Part shown: positions 1 through 7,623 of the stretch, piece by piece
How the letters are laid out: every line of letters starts with the position of its first letter
Position numbering within the stretch: the stretch's first letter is position 1
NCBI GenBank assembly: GCA_046594215.1
Contig: JBKJPX010000010.1
Span: 1 to 64,000, forward strand
Length of the DNA: 64,000 nt
Source: Panacagrimonas sp046594215
GTDB lineage: Bacteria; Pseudomonadota; Gammaproteobacteria; Nevskiales; Nevskiaceae
Reading direction: 5' to 3'
The notes under the pieces: model-generated
Told to the model about the DNA's origin: nothing
Database searches by the model: none
What the model saw: only the letters and a program-made list of their open reading frames with translations
Position numbers and translations under genes: made by a program

Positions 1-49
1 AGTCCTGACTTCGGTCTTTCCTCGTTGTATTCGCGCGTCCAGATCGCGA

Positions 50-535
50 TTACCGCCTTGGCGTGGAGCAGACTGGTGAACCAGTGTTCGTTGAGGCATT
101 CGTCGCGGAGCCGACCCGCCGCTGGCCGAGCCATTCATCGCATCCGTTTTGGATGGAGTTGCGAACGCGTTCGACTGCCCGTAACGAATCAAGTATCACT
201 TCGTGCTCCCATAGGCGGAGGACACACCAGCCCTCGCTCGCCAATGCCCTGGACTGTCTACAGTCGCGCTCAACGTTCGCCACGAGCTTGGCCGACCAGA
301 AGGCTTCGCGAGAGCGGGGCCGGGCGTAATGAAGGGGGCAGCCGTGCCAGAAGCAGCCGTCGATAAAAATGGCGAGGCGCGCTGCCGGAAATGCGATGTC
401 AGGTACGCCACCGACCGTGCGCAGCTTGAGACGAAAGCGTAGCCCGTGACGCCACAACGCGCGCCGGAGCGTGAGCTCGGGCGATGTATTGGAGCCTCGG
501 ATGCGGGCCATCTGCTCTGATCGGGTCAGTCCCAT
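50..535 (-). CDS. vsr: Very short patch repair (Vsr) endonuclease
   Basis: Vsr nicks DNA 5' of the T in T:G mismatches that arise when 5-methylcytosine deaminates, and so repairs damage at Dcm-type sites. The 161-residue protein starts MGLTRSEQMARIRGSNTSPE, the usual Vsr N-terminus. It carries the VPDI segment with the metal-binding Asp at about residue 46, the FIDGCFWHGCP core at 57-67 with its catalytic His, and WEHE at 109-112. After about residue 135 the tail is low-complexity and unlike the family. Vsr genes normally sit beside a cytosine-C5 methyltransferase; none lies within this window, so a partner would have to be left of base 1 or lost. It is the only clearly intact known gene in the damaged first 3 kb. 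Confidence 0.9.
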   Translation of the reverse strand: MGLTRSEQMARIRGSNTSPELTLRRALWRHGLRFRLKLRTVGGVPDIAFPAARLAIFIDGCFWHGCPLHYARPRSREAFWSAKLVANVERDCRQSRALASEGWCVLRLWEHEVILDSLRAVERVRNSIQNGCDEWLGQRRVGSATNASTNTGSPVCSTPRR

Positions 536-617
536 TTTTAAAGTACGCTTGGCACTCTGCCCGTAGACATCTTATTCATAAGGGTGTCTTCATCGTTTCG
601 GTGGCACTCGATGTTCG

Positions 618-1335
618 CTACGTCCAGTCGCACATCGGTGGTTGCTGGATGATCGTTTCCATCTGCGCGAGAGACGTCTGTATCAGCGGCCGAAAGTCTT
701 CCGCGACCGGCAGGAAACGGGTAAGTGCGATCGCAGAGGCTTCTATGAGCGATCGGAGTGAAAGCAGAACCATATACAACGCGAATTGCTCGTCCTCGAT
801 CATCTGCCGATCCCAATGCCGACCCTCGTCGACGGTGCCGGCGACCAGGGCGTTGAGCAGGTCCTCTGCATCGTTGTGCGACTGGGAACAGAGCGCAGCG
901 TAGACGGTGCGATAAGTCAGTTCTTTTCCGATGTGCTTGAACCGGTCGAAGACACTGGGCCAAGCCGTACCGGCAGTTGCGAAGTCGACCCCGAACTGGC
1001 CGAAGCACAGGCGCAAGAAATCACCCCGGTCCGCGAGCCACGCATCCTTCTGGTCCGCTCTTGCTAGGTGATGCGCAGTCGCTTCTGCGGAAAGTCCGCT
1101 CGTCTAGGCGCGCGCACGCCATTTTTCGATTCTGCTCCCTTTCGTCCTGAAGGAATTGCCGGAAGTACGAAGCGAGCTTGTTCTCTGTGTTGCCGACGGC
1201 GCAGTAGTAGAGGTTGGTCGATGACTCGATGACGGTCCGGCACAACGCTTCGGCGCAGGCGTAATGTCCACGCGAGAACAGGACCATACAGCCTTCGGCC
1301 TGGCCGAACGCGCGCTCGTACATCGTGTTGAGCAT
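618..1335 (-). pseudogene. DUF5677-like protein, broken by a frameshift
   Basis: Two reading frames together look like one DUF5677-type protein of unknown function. The N-terminal part (1335 down to about 1095) reads MLNTMYERAFGQAEG and then FSRGHYACAEALCRTVIES. The C-terminal part (about 1090 down to 618) continues in the next frame through DQKDAWLADRG and FDRFKHIGKELTYRTVYAAL. The first frame runs into a stop at 1021 and the second is blocked upstream by a TAG near 1104, so one base was gained or lost at about 1090-1100. The upstream frame stays open to about 1530 with no good start codon, so the original N-terminus may have been longer. No catalytic motif is recognised and the family name rests on general resemblance. 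Confidence 0.6.
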
Positions 1336-1534
1336 GCCCCAGGTCGGCTCGTTCTCCAGTGACGCGGGATGACGCGTGCAGGCGCGCTCATAGGTCTGCT
1401 TCTGCGATGAGAAGTGCTGCAGATCGATCGATCCCGACCGGCCTCCTGGAACGCTGTCAGCGCGCCCGCAGCAATTTTTCAGTAAAGATTTTCGACGATC
1501 GATATCGCGAACCGCGGTACGTCCAGCCTCACGT

Positions 1535-1831
1535 TCAGGCCGCTGCTAACAAGGCCCGCAGGACATTCGCCGGATCAGCCTGAATGGCACGAAGCAGGGC
1601 TTTCGCCGGACCGGTTGGTTCACGACGGCCTTGCTCCCAATTCCGGACGGTCCCTACGTCAACCTGTAGAACGGCAGCAAATTTCGCTTGGCTCAGCTTG
1701 GTGATCGCACGAACTTCCTTCACCTTCGCAGCGTCGAGGAAGAATTCGCGAGACGGCTATCGCTCGCCCCGCACGATCTCGTCGGCCTGCTGCACGCTTT
1801 CGAGGAGTTGGTTGAACAGCGCCTTCTTCAT
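1535..1831 (-). pseudogene. NadS/HigA-type helix-turn-helix antitoxin with an in-frame stop codon
   Basis: Reading from the ATG at 1831 gives MKKALFNQLLESVQQADEIV followed by RGER, then a TAG at 1759-1757. The same frame continues PSREFFLDAAKVKEV and into a complete HTH domain (KLSQAKFAAVLQVDVGTVRN, WEQGRREPTGPAKALLRA), ending at 1535. Read through the stop, the length (98 codons) and layout match the NadS family of XRE-type antitoxins. The only lesion is the single amber codon at position 25. A GTG/ATG restart could still make a 62-residue HTH protein from 1723. The start overlaps the stop of the preceding toxin remnant by ATGA, the arrangement of an intact toxin-antitoxin operon. Confidence 0.75.
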
Positions 1832-1902
1832 GACCAGTTCTCCACAATCAATCGGAGTTGTCTCTTCCGAGCCGGCGACAGGTCGTTGGCCTCGGACTTC
1901 GC
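1828..1902 (-). pseudogene. C-terminal remnant of a RelE/HigB-type toxin
   Basis: The 24 codons ending at the TGA at 1830-1828 read AKSEANDLSPARKRQ then LRLIVENWS, which resembles the C-terminal end of the toxins that pair with NadS antitoxins. In the same frame just upstream are a TAG at 1905-1903 and only the residues KLLA before a further stop at 1920, so the rest of the toxin is missing. The remnant's stop overlaps the antitoxin ATG (ATGA), preserving the translational coupling of the lost operon. This is inferred from the motif and context; the piece is too short for strong family assignment. Confidence 0.55.
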
Positions 1903-1917
1903 CTAGGCCAGCAGCTT

Positions 1918-2268
1918 CTACTTCCCTTTGCTCGTCATGCGCTGCAAGTAAGGAAGTCGCGGTCGGAGATTGTCCGGGTCGCTCTCGATCGGCTGAACCC
2001 GGTCGAAGCCGGAAGCGAATTGGTGCAACCGCACCTCGTACCGCTGGCGATCGCCGCGATAGTCCGGCGGGCCCACGTGAATCTCCAGGGCATGGCGAAG
2101 ACGCTGCGTTACCTCGACCATCTCGACTACCCAGGCACGTCGCTCTGCAGTTGTGAGTCGTCGGCCTGGTTCGTTGCGTGTGCGGTGTCGCTCGAGCAGC
2201 ACACGCAGATCCTCAAGGAGGTGGCAATCGTCAGCGAAGCTGACGCGGTAAACCCGATGGTGGCCCAT
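1918..2268 (-). CDS. Hypothetical protein immediately behind a LexA box
   Basis: This is a 116-codon open frame starting MGHHRVYRVSFADDCHLLED at the ATG at 2268; an in-frame upstream start at 2298 would lie across the LexA site. It is rich in Arg, Leu and Glu (for example LLERHRTRN and EMVEVTQRLRHALEIHVG) and probably mostly helical. No family is recognised, and there is no signal peptide or membrane segment. Its stop at 1918 lies in the same frame as the downstream toxin remnant, which suggests a deletion joined the two. The LexA box ends one base before the ATG, so if the gene is transcribed it is probably repressed by LexA and induced by DNA damage. In this damaged region it may itself be decaying. 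Confidence 0.45.
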   Translation of the reverse strand: MGHHRVYRVSFADDCHLLEDLRVLLERHRTRNEPGRRLTTAERRAWVVEMVEVTQRLRHALEIHVGPPDYRGDRQRYEVRLHQFASGFDRVQPIESDPDNLRPRLPYLQRMTSKGK

Positions 2269-2269
2269 G

Positions 2270-2289
2270 TACTGTAAAACCGTACAGTA
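2270..2289. promoter_or_regulatory. LexA (SOS) box
   Basis: The site reads TACTG-N10-CAGTA, and its core is CTGT-N8-ACAG, matching every conserved position of the gammaproteobacterial LexA operator. It begins one base upstream of the ATG at 2268 on the minus strand and lies 17 bp past the end of the SRAP pseudogene. SRAP, a DNA-damage-linked family, is next door. Binding is inferred from the match alone. Confidence 0.7.
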
Positions 2290-2306
2290 CCGGGACACTG
2301 TACGGT
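2279..2306. repeat. 28-bp perfect inverted repeat overlapping the LexA box
   Basis: The arms ACCGTACAGT (2279-2288) and ACTGTACGGT (2297-2306) are exact reverse complements separated by 8 bases. The left arm shares ten bases with the LexA box and the right arm ends on the stop codon of the SRAP gene. It could be a second operator arrangement that places two half-sites in the opposite orientation, or a hairpin ending transcription of the SRAP gene. There is no T-tract, which argues against an intrinsic terminator. Confidence 0.6.
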
Positions 2307-3025
2307 CAAGCCCGCGGGGTGTGTTGAAGCAACGGAGCGTCCTTCGGGTCGGGTTGGCCCGTCGGTGGCTTTGGCCTGCTCACACGGGGAGGCCACGGCG
2401 AGTCGTAGGCATGTAGGTCGTCGAGGTACTGTCTCAAGAACGTCGGCGCGTCCTCAACATTGCAGGTCAGCCACGCGTCTTGCTGGTCTGAGTGCAAGAT
2501 CACGACCGTCCGCTTCTCTTCACCAAGCGCGTGCATGCGATGGAAGACGGGATGCTCCTCCGCGTTGACGGTGAGCATGGCGAACGACAGCGAGGGTGTT
2601 CCGGCCGGCTCCTCATTGACAGGTGCTCAGTCCAGATTCCCGCAACGGCCATCGGTGGCGGGGGGTGTCTCGATCGCCCAGCGCACCGGCTTTCCGGACT
2701 CGTAGTTCGGCTCGTAATTTTTTTCAGTCGGGATGATGCAGCGCTGGCCTCGCTTCCACGCCGTCTTGAAACTGGGAAGGTTGCTCACCGTTTCGGAGCG
2801 GGCGTTGTACGTCCGGCGCCCGTACGTCACTTCCTTCGCGAAGTAAGGCTGCACGCCGAAGTGCCCGTTCCCGATGAGGCACCTACCTTTCGGATAAACG
2901 GGGCAACCTGGGTCGGATAGACCTCGCCCTTGATCTCTAGCAGTGGCGGGACGTCGTCCGGCGCGATCCCGAAGAACTTGGCCAAGGCGCTCGACGCCGG
3001 TGACGGCGCGGTAGTTAGAGCACAT
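2306..3025 (-). pseudogene. SRAP family (SOS response-associated peptidase, YedK-like), multiply frameshifted
   Basis: SRAP proteins use a Cys at position 2 to bind covalently to abasic sites in single-stranded DNA. The fragments in order are MCSNYRAVTGVERL with the catalytic Cys2; LAKFFGIAPDDVPPLLEIKG in the next frame; GHFGVQPYFAKEVTYGRRTY, NARSETV and CIIPTEKNYEP back in the first frame; VAGIWTEHL in another; and finally MLTVNAEEHPVFHRMH. Frames change near 2985, 2890-2900, 2660 and 2640. Together the pieces cover a whole SRAP domain, so the gene was once complete. With four shifts it cannot make a normal protein unless the sequence itself is faulty here. Confidence 0.8.
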
Positions 3026-3172
3026 CGACGGACTGTACCCGGCGGCCAGGCGATAGGCCCAGACCGGGAAAGATCGTAGGTAGGCAACCGGCTTCGTTCC
3101 CCTGTGCGTTCCCCTTAGCGGGGAGGTTTCTCATCTGGGGGAACGAGATATTACGCAACCGCATGAAAATAA

Positions 3173-3249
3173 TGGTCGGGGTAGAGAGATTCGAACTCCC
3201 GACATCCTGCACCCAAAGCAGGCGCGCTACCAGACTGCGCTATACCCCG
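3173..3249 (-). tRNA. tRNA-Pro (anticodon UGG)
   Basis: The minus strand folds as a standard cloverleaf. The acceptor arms are CGGGGTA and TACCCCG, the anticodon stem CCTGC/GCAGG encloses the loop TTTGGGT with anticodon TGG, and the T arm is GGGAG-TTCGAAT-CTCTC. The discriminator A and the 3' CCA are encoded (3176-3173). The damaged accessory genes begin just past its 3' end, the usual side for integration of mobile elements at tRNA genes. No second copy of the 3' end was found within the window. The flanks 3026-3172 and 3250-3466 contain no gene that can be supported. Confidence 0.96.
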
Positions 3250-3466
3250 ACACGAACCACCGGAACCCCGGGTGGGCGTGGATTATCGGGGCCGACCGGG
3301 GTGGGGTCAAAGCCGCGAAGCGGATGACGCTTGACCGGCAGTACCGGGTCGGACCTCGCGACTACCGACCGGGGCCACCCGAAGTGGGCAAGTCGAATCC
3401 CGCCGCGTAGCCTGCGAAAATGGCGGGACCCTGGCGCCGCCGGGAAAAGCGCAGGGGAGATGCAGG

Positions 3467-5077
3467 ATGGGAGCGGCAGCAAACACAGTCTCGACGCAGG
3501 CAGAGGTGAGCCCGGCCGAGCAGCGGCGCGTCATCTTCGCCTCCTCGCTGGGCACCGTGTTCGAGTGGTACGACTTCTACCTCTACGCCACCCTGGCGCC
3601 CTTTTTCGCCGCGCTGTTCTTCCCTAAGGGCAACGAGACCGCCGCGCTGTTGTCTGCATTCGCGACCTACGCCGCGGGTTTCCTGGTGAGGCCGTTCGGC
3701 GCGCTGGTGTTCGGGCGGCTCGGCGACCTGGTTGGCCGGAAGTACACCTTCCTGATCACGATCATGGTCATGGGTGGCGCCACCGCCGCCGTGGGCTTCC
3801 TGCCCACCTACGAGAGCATCGGCATCTTCGCGCCGATCATCCTCGTGAGTTTGCGCCTGTTGCAGGGTCTTGCGCTGGGGGGCGAGTACGGCGGTGCCGC
3901 AACCTACGTGGCCGAGCACGCGCCGGACCATCGCCGCGGCTATGCGACGAGCTGGATCCAGACGACGGCGACGATGGGCTTCTTCCTGTCGCTGCTGGTG
4001 ATCGGCGGCTGCCGCGTGTCCCTGGACAAGGCCGCGTTCGCGGATTGGGGATGGCGCATCCCCTTCCTCGTGTCGATCGTGCTGCTGGTGTTCTCGGTCT
4101 ACATCCGTCTCAAGCTCAACGAGTCGCCGCTGTTCCAGAGAATGAAGGCGGAAGGCCGCGCCTCGAAGTCGCCGCTGACCGACAGCTTCCTGCGATACCC
4201 GAACAACAAGTTCGTCGCGCTGTCGCTGTTCGGGGCGACGGCCGGGCAGGGCGTGGTCTGGTACACGGGGCAGTTCTACGCGCTGTTTTTCCTGACCATC
4301 ACGCTCAAGCTCGATTACCTGACGGCCTATGCGCTGATCGCCGTGTCGCTGTTGATCGGCACGCCGTTCTTCGTCGTGTTCGGTGCGCTGTCCGATCGTA
4401 TCGGGCGACTGAAGATCATCCTGGCGGGCTGCCTGCTCGGCGCGCTCACCTATGTTCCGATCTTCCATGGACTCACTCACGCGGTGAATCCGGCGCTGGA
4501 AGAATTTCAGCAGCGCACGCCGCTGCGGGTCGCGGCCTCCGCGTGCAGCTTCCATATCTTCGTGCTGCCGGGCACAGAGTTCACCGACTGCGACAAGGCG
4601 AAGGATTTCCTGACCAAGTCGGGCCTGTCCTTCGAATCGACACCCGCCCTCGGTGATGTCGCCGTGACTACGCGCATCGGCGAGACCGTGCTCACCGGCT
4701 GGAACGAGGCCGCCTACAAGGCAGCGCTCGCAACGGCCGGGTATCCGACCGAGGCTGACAAGGACCGCATCGACTATCCCGTGGCGCTGCTGCTGCTCGT
4801 GATCCTCATGCTGTACGTGACGATGGTCTACGGACCGATCGCGGCCTGGCTCGTGGAACTGTTCCCGACCCAGATCCGGTACACCTCGATGAGCCTGCCG
4901 TACCACATCGGGAACGGTTGGTTCGGCGGCATGCTGCCCCTGCTGGCCACTGCGATGGTCGCGGCCTCGGGCAACATCTACAACGGGCTCTGGTACCCGG
5001 TCGGCGTGGCGCTGGTCACCGTGATAGTGGGCGCCTTGTTCCTACGCGGCACGGACCGACGCACGCTCGAGGCCTGA
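3467..5077 (+). CDS. MFS transporter of the metabolite:H+ symporter (MHS/ShiA-ProP) family
   Basis: This is an inner-membrane transporter of 536 residues. The N-terminus has the MHS signature SSLGTVFEWYDFYLYATLAP. It is followed by the MFS loop motif GRLGDLVGRKYTFL, GLALGGEYGGAATYVAEHAP in TM5, and the second-half loop motif GALSDRIGRLK. Relative to a plain 12-TM protein there is an extra stretch of roughly 90 residues (about 345-440) with two Cys between TM8-9 and TM10-11, probably facing the periplasm. The closing helices include AAWLVELFPTQIRYTSMSLP. The start is the ATG at 3467 behind a GGGGAG-like site. It is followed in the same direction by acetyl-CoA synthetase after 133 bp, so a short monocarboxylate is a reasonable but unproven substrate. 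Confidence 0.85.
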   Translation: MGAAANTVSTQAEVSPAEQRRVIFASSLGTVFEWYDFYLYATLAPFFAALFFPKGNETAALLSAFATYAAGFLVRPFGALVFGRLGDLVGRKYTFLITIMVMGGATAAVGFLPTYESIGIFAPIILVSLRLLQGLALGGEYGGAATYVAEHAPDHRRGYATSWIQTTATMGFFLSLLVIGGCRVSLDKAAFADWGWRIPFLVSIVLLVFSVYIRLKLNESPLFQRMKAEGRASKSPLTDSFLRYPNNKFVALSLFGATAGQGVVWYTGQFYALFFLTITLKLDYLTAYALIAVSLLIGTPFFVVFGALSDRIGRLKIILAGCLLGALTYVPIFHGLTHAVNPALEEFQQRTPLRVAASACSFHIFVLPGTEFTDCDKAKDFLTKSGLSFESTPALGDVAVTTRIGETVLTGWNEAAYKAALATAGYPTEADKDRIDYPVALLLLVILMLYVTMVYGPIAAWLVELFPTQIRYTSMSLPYHIGNGWFGGMLPLLATAMVAASGNIYNGLWYPVGVALVTVIVGALFLRGTDRRTLEA

Positions 5078-5210
5078 GGCTGCGGCGCGACGGCATGCGC
5101 CATGCTGTGGCGGCCGCCCACCCGCAGCCCCACCCGTCAGAGCGGGTTGCCACAGTTTTCGCCCGGCCTATGATCGACGGCCGCGAGCGAAGAGAAAGGA
5201 GAGAGAAGCG

Positions 5211-7205
5211 ATGAGCGACATCCAGTCGGTGCTCGAAGAGAAGCGCCTGTTTCCGCCGTCCGCAGCCTTTGCCGCAGCCGCGCGTATCAACAAGGAAAAG
5301 CTCACAGCGCTGTGCGCCGAAGCGGAGAAGGATCCCGTGGGCTTCTGGGCCGAACTCGCGCGCAAGAACATCGCGTGGCAGACGCCGTTCAGGACGGTGC
5401 TCGACGATTCGAACGCACCTAATTACCGCTGGTTCGTGGACGGCAAGACCAACGCGTCGGCCAACTGTCTGGATCGGCACCTGGCGACGAAGGCCGAAAA
5501 GATCGCGATCCGCTTCGAAGGCGAGAAGGGCGACACGAAGAACTGGACCTTCCGCCAGCTGCATGCGGAAGTCTGCAAGCTCGCGAACGGCCTGAAGTCC
5601 CTGGGCCTGGGCAAGGGCGATCGCGTCGTCCTCTACATGCCGCACACGCCCGAGGCCGTGATCGCGATGCAGGCCTGCGCGCGCATCGGGGCGGTCCACT
5701 CGATCGTGTTCGGCGGGTTCTCGTCGTCGTCGCTGCGCGATCGCATCGAGGATGCGGGCGCCAGGATCGTCATCACCGCCGACGGCGGCACGCGCGGCGG
5801 CAACATCGTGGAACTCAAGAAGGCGGTCGACGAGGCTTTGTCCTCGGGCTGCGAGACCATCGAGAAAGTGGTCGTGTTCAAGCGCACCGGGCACGAGGTG
5901 GCGTTCAAGGCGCCGCGCGACGTGTGGTGGAACGAGCTCACTGCCAAGCAATCCGCGAGCTGCGACCCGGAGTGGGTCGAAGCCGAGCACCCGCTATTCC
6001 TGCTCTACACCTCCGGCTCCACGGGCAAGCCCAAGGGCATCCAGCACAGCACCGGCGGCTACATGGTCGGCGCGCACATGACCAGCCAGTGGGTGTTCGA
6101 CCTGCAGGAATCGGACGTGTTCTGGTGCACGGCCGACGTCGGCTGGATCACCGGTCACTCCTACGTCTGCTACGGCCCGCTGAGCAACGGCGCGACGATC
6201 CTGATGTTCGAAGGCGCGCCGACGGTTCCCGACGCGGGTCGCTTCTGGAAGATCGCGCAGGACCACGGCGTCACGATCTTCTACACCGCGCCCACCGCGA
6301 TCCGCGCGCTCATGAAGCTCGGCGAAGAGTGGCCCAACAAGTACGACCTGTCGAAGCTGCGCCTGCTCGGATCCGTCGGCGAACCCATCAATCCCGAGGC
6401 CTGGATGTGGTACCACCGCGTGATCGGCAAGGAGAAGCTGCCGATCGTGGATACGTGGTGGCAGACCGAAACGGGCGCCATCATGATGAGTCCGATCCCG
6501 GGCGCCACGCCGACCAAGCCGGGTTCCTGCACGCAGCCACTGCCGGGCATCTTTGCCGACGTGGTCGACGAGGCGGGCGAACCCGTGAAGGGCCTCGAGG
6601 CGGGCGGATACCTCGTCATCACCAAGCCCTGGCCTTCGATGCTGCGCACGATCTGGGGCGACAACGAGCGCTACATCAAGACCTACTACGGCCAGTTTCC
6701 GGGCAAGCCGGCCGACGCGGCGGGCGTCGGCGCCAAACCGTGGCTGTACGTCGCCGGCGACTCCACGCACCGCGACAAGGACGGCTACTACTGGATCATG
6801 GGTCGCATCGACGACGTGCTGAACGTCTCCGGCCATCGTCTGGGCACGATGGAGATCGAAAGCGCCCTGGTATCGCACCCGCGGGTCGCAGAGGCCGCGG
6901 TTGTCGGCCGCCCGCACGACGTGAAGGGCGAGAGCGTGTTCGCGTTTGTGACCTGCAGGGGCGCCCGTCCGCACGGCGACGACGCGACCCGCCTGATCAA
7001 GGAACTACGCGAGCACGTGGGCAAGGAGATCGGCGCGCTGGCCAAGCCGGACGACATCCGCTTCTCGGACAACCTGCCGAAGACGCGCAGCGGCAAGATC
7101 ATGCGCCGGCTGCTGCGTTCCATCGCCAAGGGCGAGGAGATCACGCAGGACATCTCGACCCTTGAGAATCCCGGCATCGTGGCGCAGCTGGCCGGGAAGG
7201 AGTAG
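5211..7205 (+). CDS. acs: Acetyl-CoA synthetase (AMP-forming)
   Basis: The enzyme converts acetate, ATP and CoA to acetyl-CoA, AMP and pyrophosphate in the cytosol. The 664-residue protein has the full Acs layout: an N-terminal ACAS_N part, the phosphate-binding loop LYTSGSTGKPKG at about residues 264-276, VDTWWQTETGA, the hinge GRIDDVLNVSGHRLGTMEIE, and the C-terminal KTRSGKIMRR. The conserved Lys of the last motif (near residue 629) is the one acetylated to switch Acs off in well-studied bacteria. A strong AGGAGAG ribosome site precedes the ATG. The upstream MHS transporter may supply substrate. A REP-like hairpin pair follows the stop. Confidence 0.97.
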   Translation: MSDIQSVLEEKRLFPPSAAFAAAARINKEKLTALCAEAEKDPVGFWAELARKNIAWQTPFRTVLDDSNAPNYRWFVDGKTNASANCLDRHLATKAEKIAIRFEGEKGDTKNWTFRQLHAEVCKLANGLKSLGLGKGDRVVLYMPHTPEAVIAMQACARIGAVHSIVFGGFSSSSLRDRIEDAGARIVITADGGTRGGNIVELKKAVDEALSSGCETIEKVVVFKRTGHEVAFKAPRDVWWNELTAKQSASCDPEWVEAEHPLFLLYTSGSTGKPKGIQHSTGGYMVGAHMTSQWVFDLQESDVFWCTADVGWITGHSYVCYGPLSNGATILMFEGAPTVPDAGRFWKIAQDHGVTIFYTAPTAIRALMKLGEEWPNKYDLSKLRLLGSVGEPINPEAWMWYHRVIGKEKLPIVDTWWQTETGAIMMSPIPGATPTKPGSCTQPLPGIFADVVDEAGEPVKGLEAGGYLVITKPWPSMLRTIWGDNERYIKTYYGQFPGKPADAAGVGAKPWLYVAGDSTHRDKDGYYWIMGRIDDVLNVSGHRLGTMEIESALVSHPRVAEAAVVGRPHDVKGESVFAFVTCRGARPHGDDATRLIKELREHVGKEIGALAKPDDIRFSDNLPKTRSGKIMRRLLRSIAKGEEITQDISTLENPGIVAQLAGKE

Positions 7206-7230
7206 CGGCGCGCGCGCCTTGCAGTACCCG

Positions 7231-7300
7231 TAGCCCGGACGAAGTCCGGGACGTTTCCCTCAACCAGGGAACAGCAGTCCCGGACTTCGTCCGGGACTGC
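7231..7300. repeat. REP-like pair of inverted palindromic units
   Basis: Two short palindromes lie in opposite orientation: CCCGGAC-GAA-GTCCGGG at 7234-7250 and CCCGGAC-TTC-GTCCGGG at 7279-7295. The two units are also complementary to each other, so either two small hairpins or one large one can form. This is the layout of a REP doublet (REPIN). It lies between the converging ends of acs and the small Lys-rich gene and could act as a transcript end or mRNA stabiliser. Confidence 0.6.
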
Positions 7301-7313
7301 GAGGGCGTCGAGC

Positions 7314-7415
7314 CTAGCGGCCCTTCTTCTTCTCCGCCTTCGCCGCCTTCTTCTCGGCCGGCGTCTTCTGCGGCTTCTTCTTGTCGTTCTTCTTGGCGTT
7401 CATTCCCTTGGCCAT
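7314..7415 (-). CDS. Small Lys-rich basic protein (33 aa)
   Basis: The 33-residue protein begins MAKGMNAKKNDKKKPQKTP and ends in an Ala/Glu/Lys run, KAAKAEKKKGR. It has no hydrophobic segment and is strongly basic, so binding to RNA, DNA or ribosomes is plausible. The ATG at 7415 has an excellent AGGAGAAG site a few bases upstream, which is the main reason for calling it a gene rather than chance. Similar tiny Lys-rich hypothetical proteins are known in other proteobacteria from general knowledge. It converges on acs across the REP-like hairpins and is divergent from the RIO kinase gene. Confidence 0.6.
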   Translation of the reverse strand: MAKGMNAKKNDKKKPQKTPAEKKAAKAEKKKGR

Positions 7416-7623
7416 ACGGACTTCTCCTGCGTGAGCATCGCCGGGTGGGGCCTCTGCGCCGGACGATGAGCGACGCTGGGCCTTCATACACCGGGCGCGA
7501 GCGGGTGGATAGGCCGGTCGCCCGTTAGACTGCGCGTCTGCGCCGATCTTCGTGCGCGGATTCCACCGAATCTCGGCGTCGGGTTTTCCTGCGCTGCCTT
7601 TTCCAGGGTTGTGCGCAGAACAC

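Noticed and set aside
1757..1759. The amber codon in nadS as a recoding (for example pyrrolysine) signal
   Set aside because: The gene is in a decaying segment, its toxin is deleted, and nothing in the window supports recoding. Simple mutation is the better explanation.
3015..3212. Minus-strand frame reading through the tRNA-Pro (GSSNLSTPT)
   Set aside because: The peptide comes from translating the tRNA T-arm, a well-known artefact. No integrase remnant could be seen in it.
3362..4906. 514-codon open frame on the minus strand opposite the MHS transporter
   Set aside because: It is rich in Arg/His/Gln/Glu with no domain, mirrors the codon pattern of the real gene, and is an expected by-product of high GC. 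The plus-strand gene has clear motifs.
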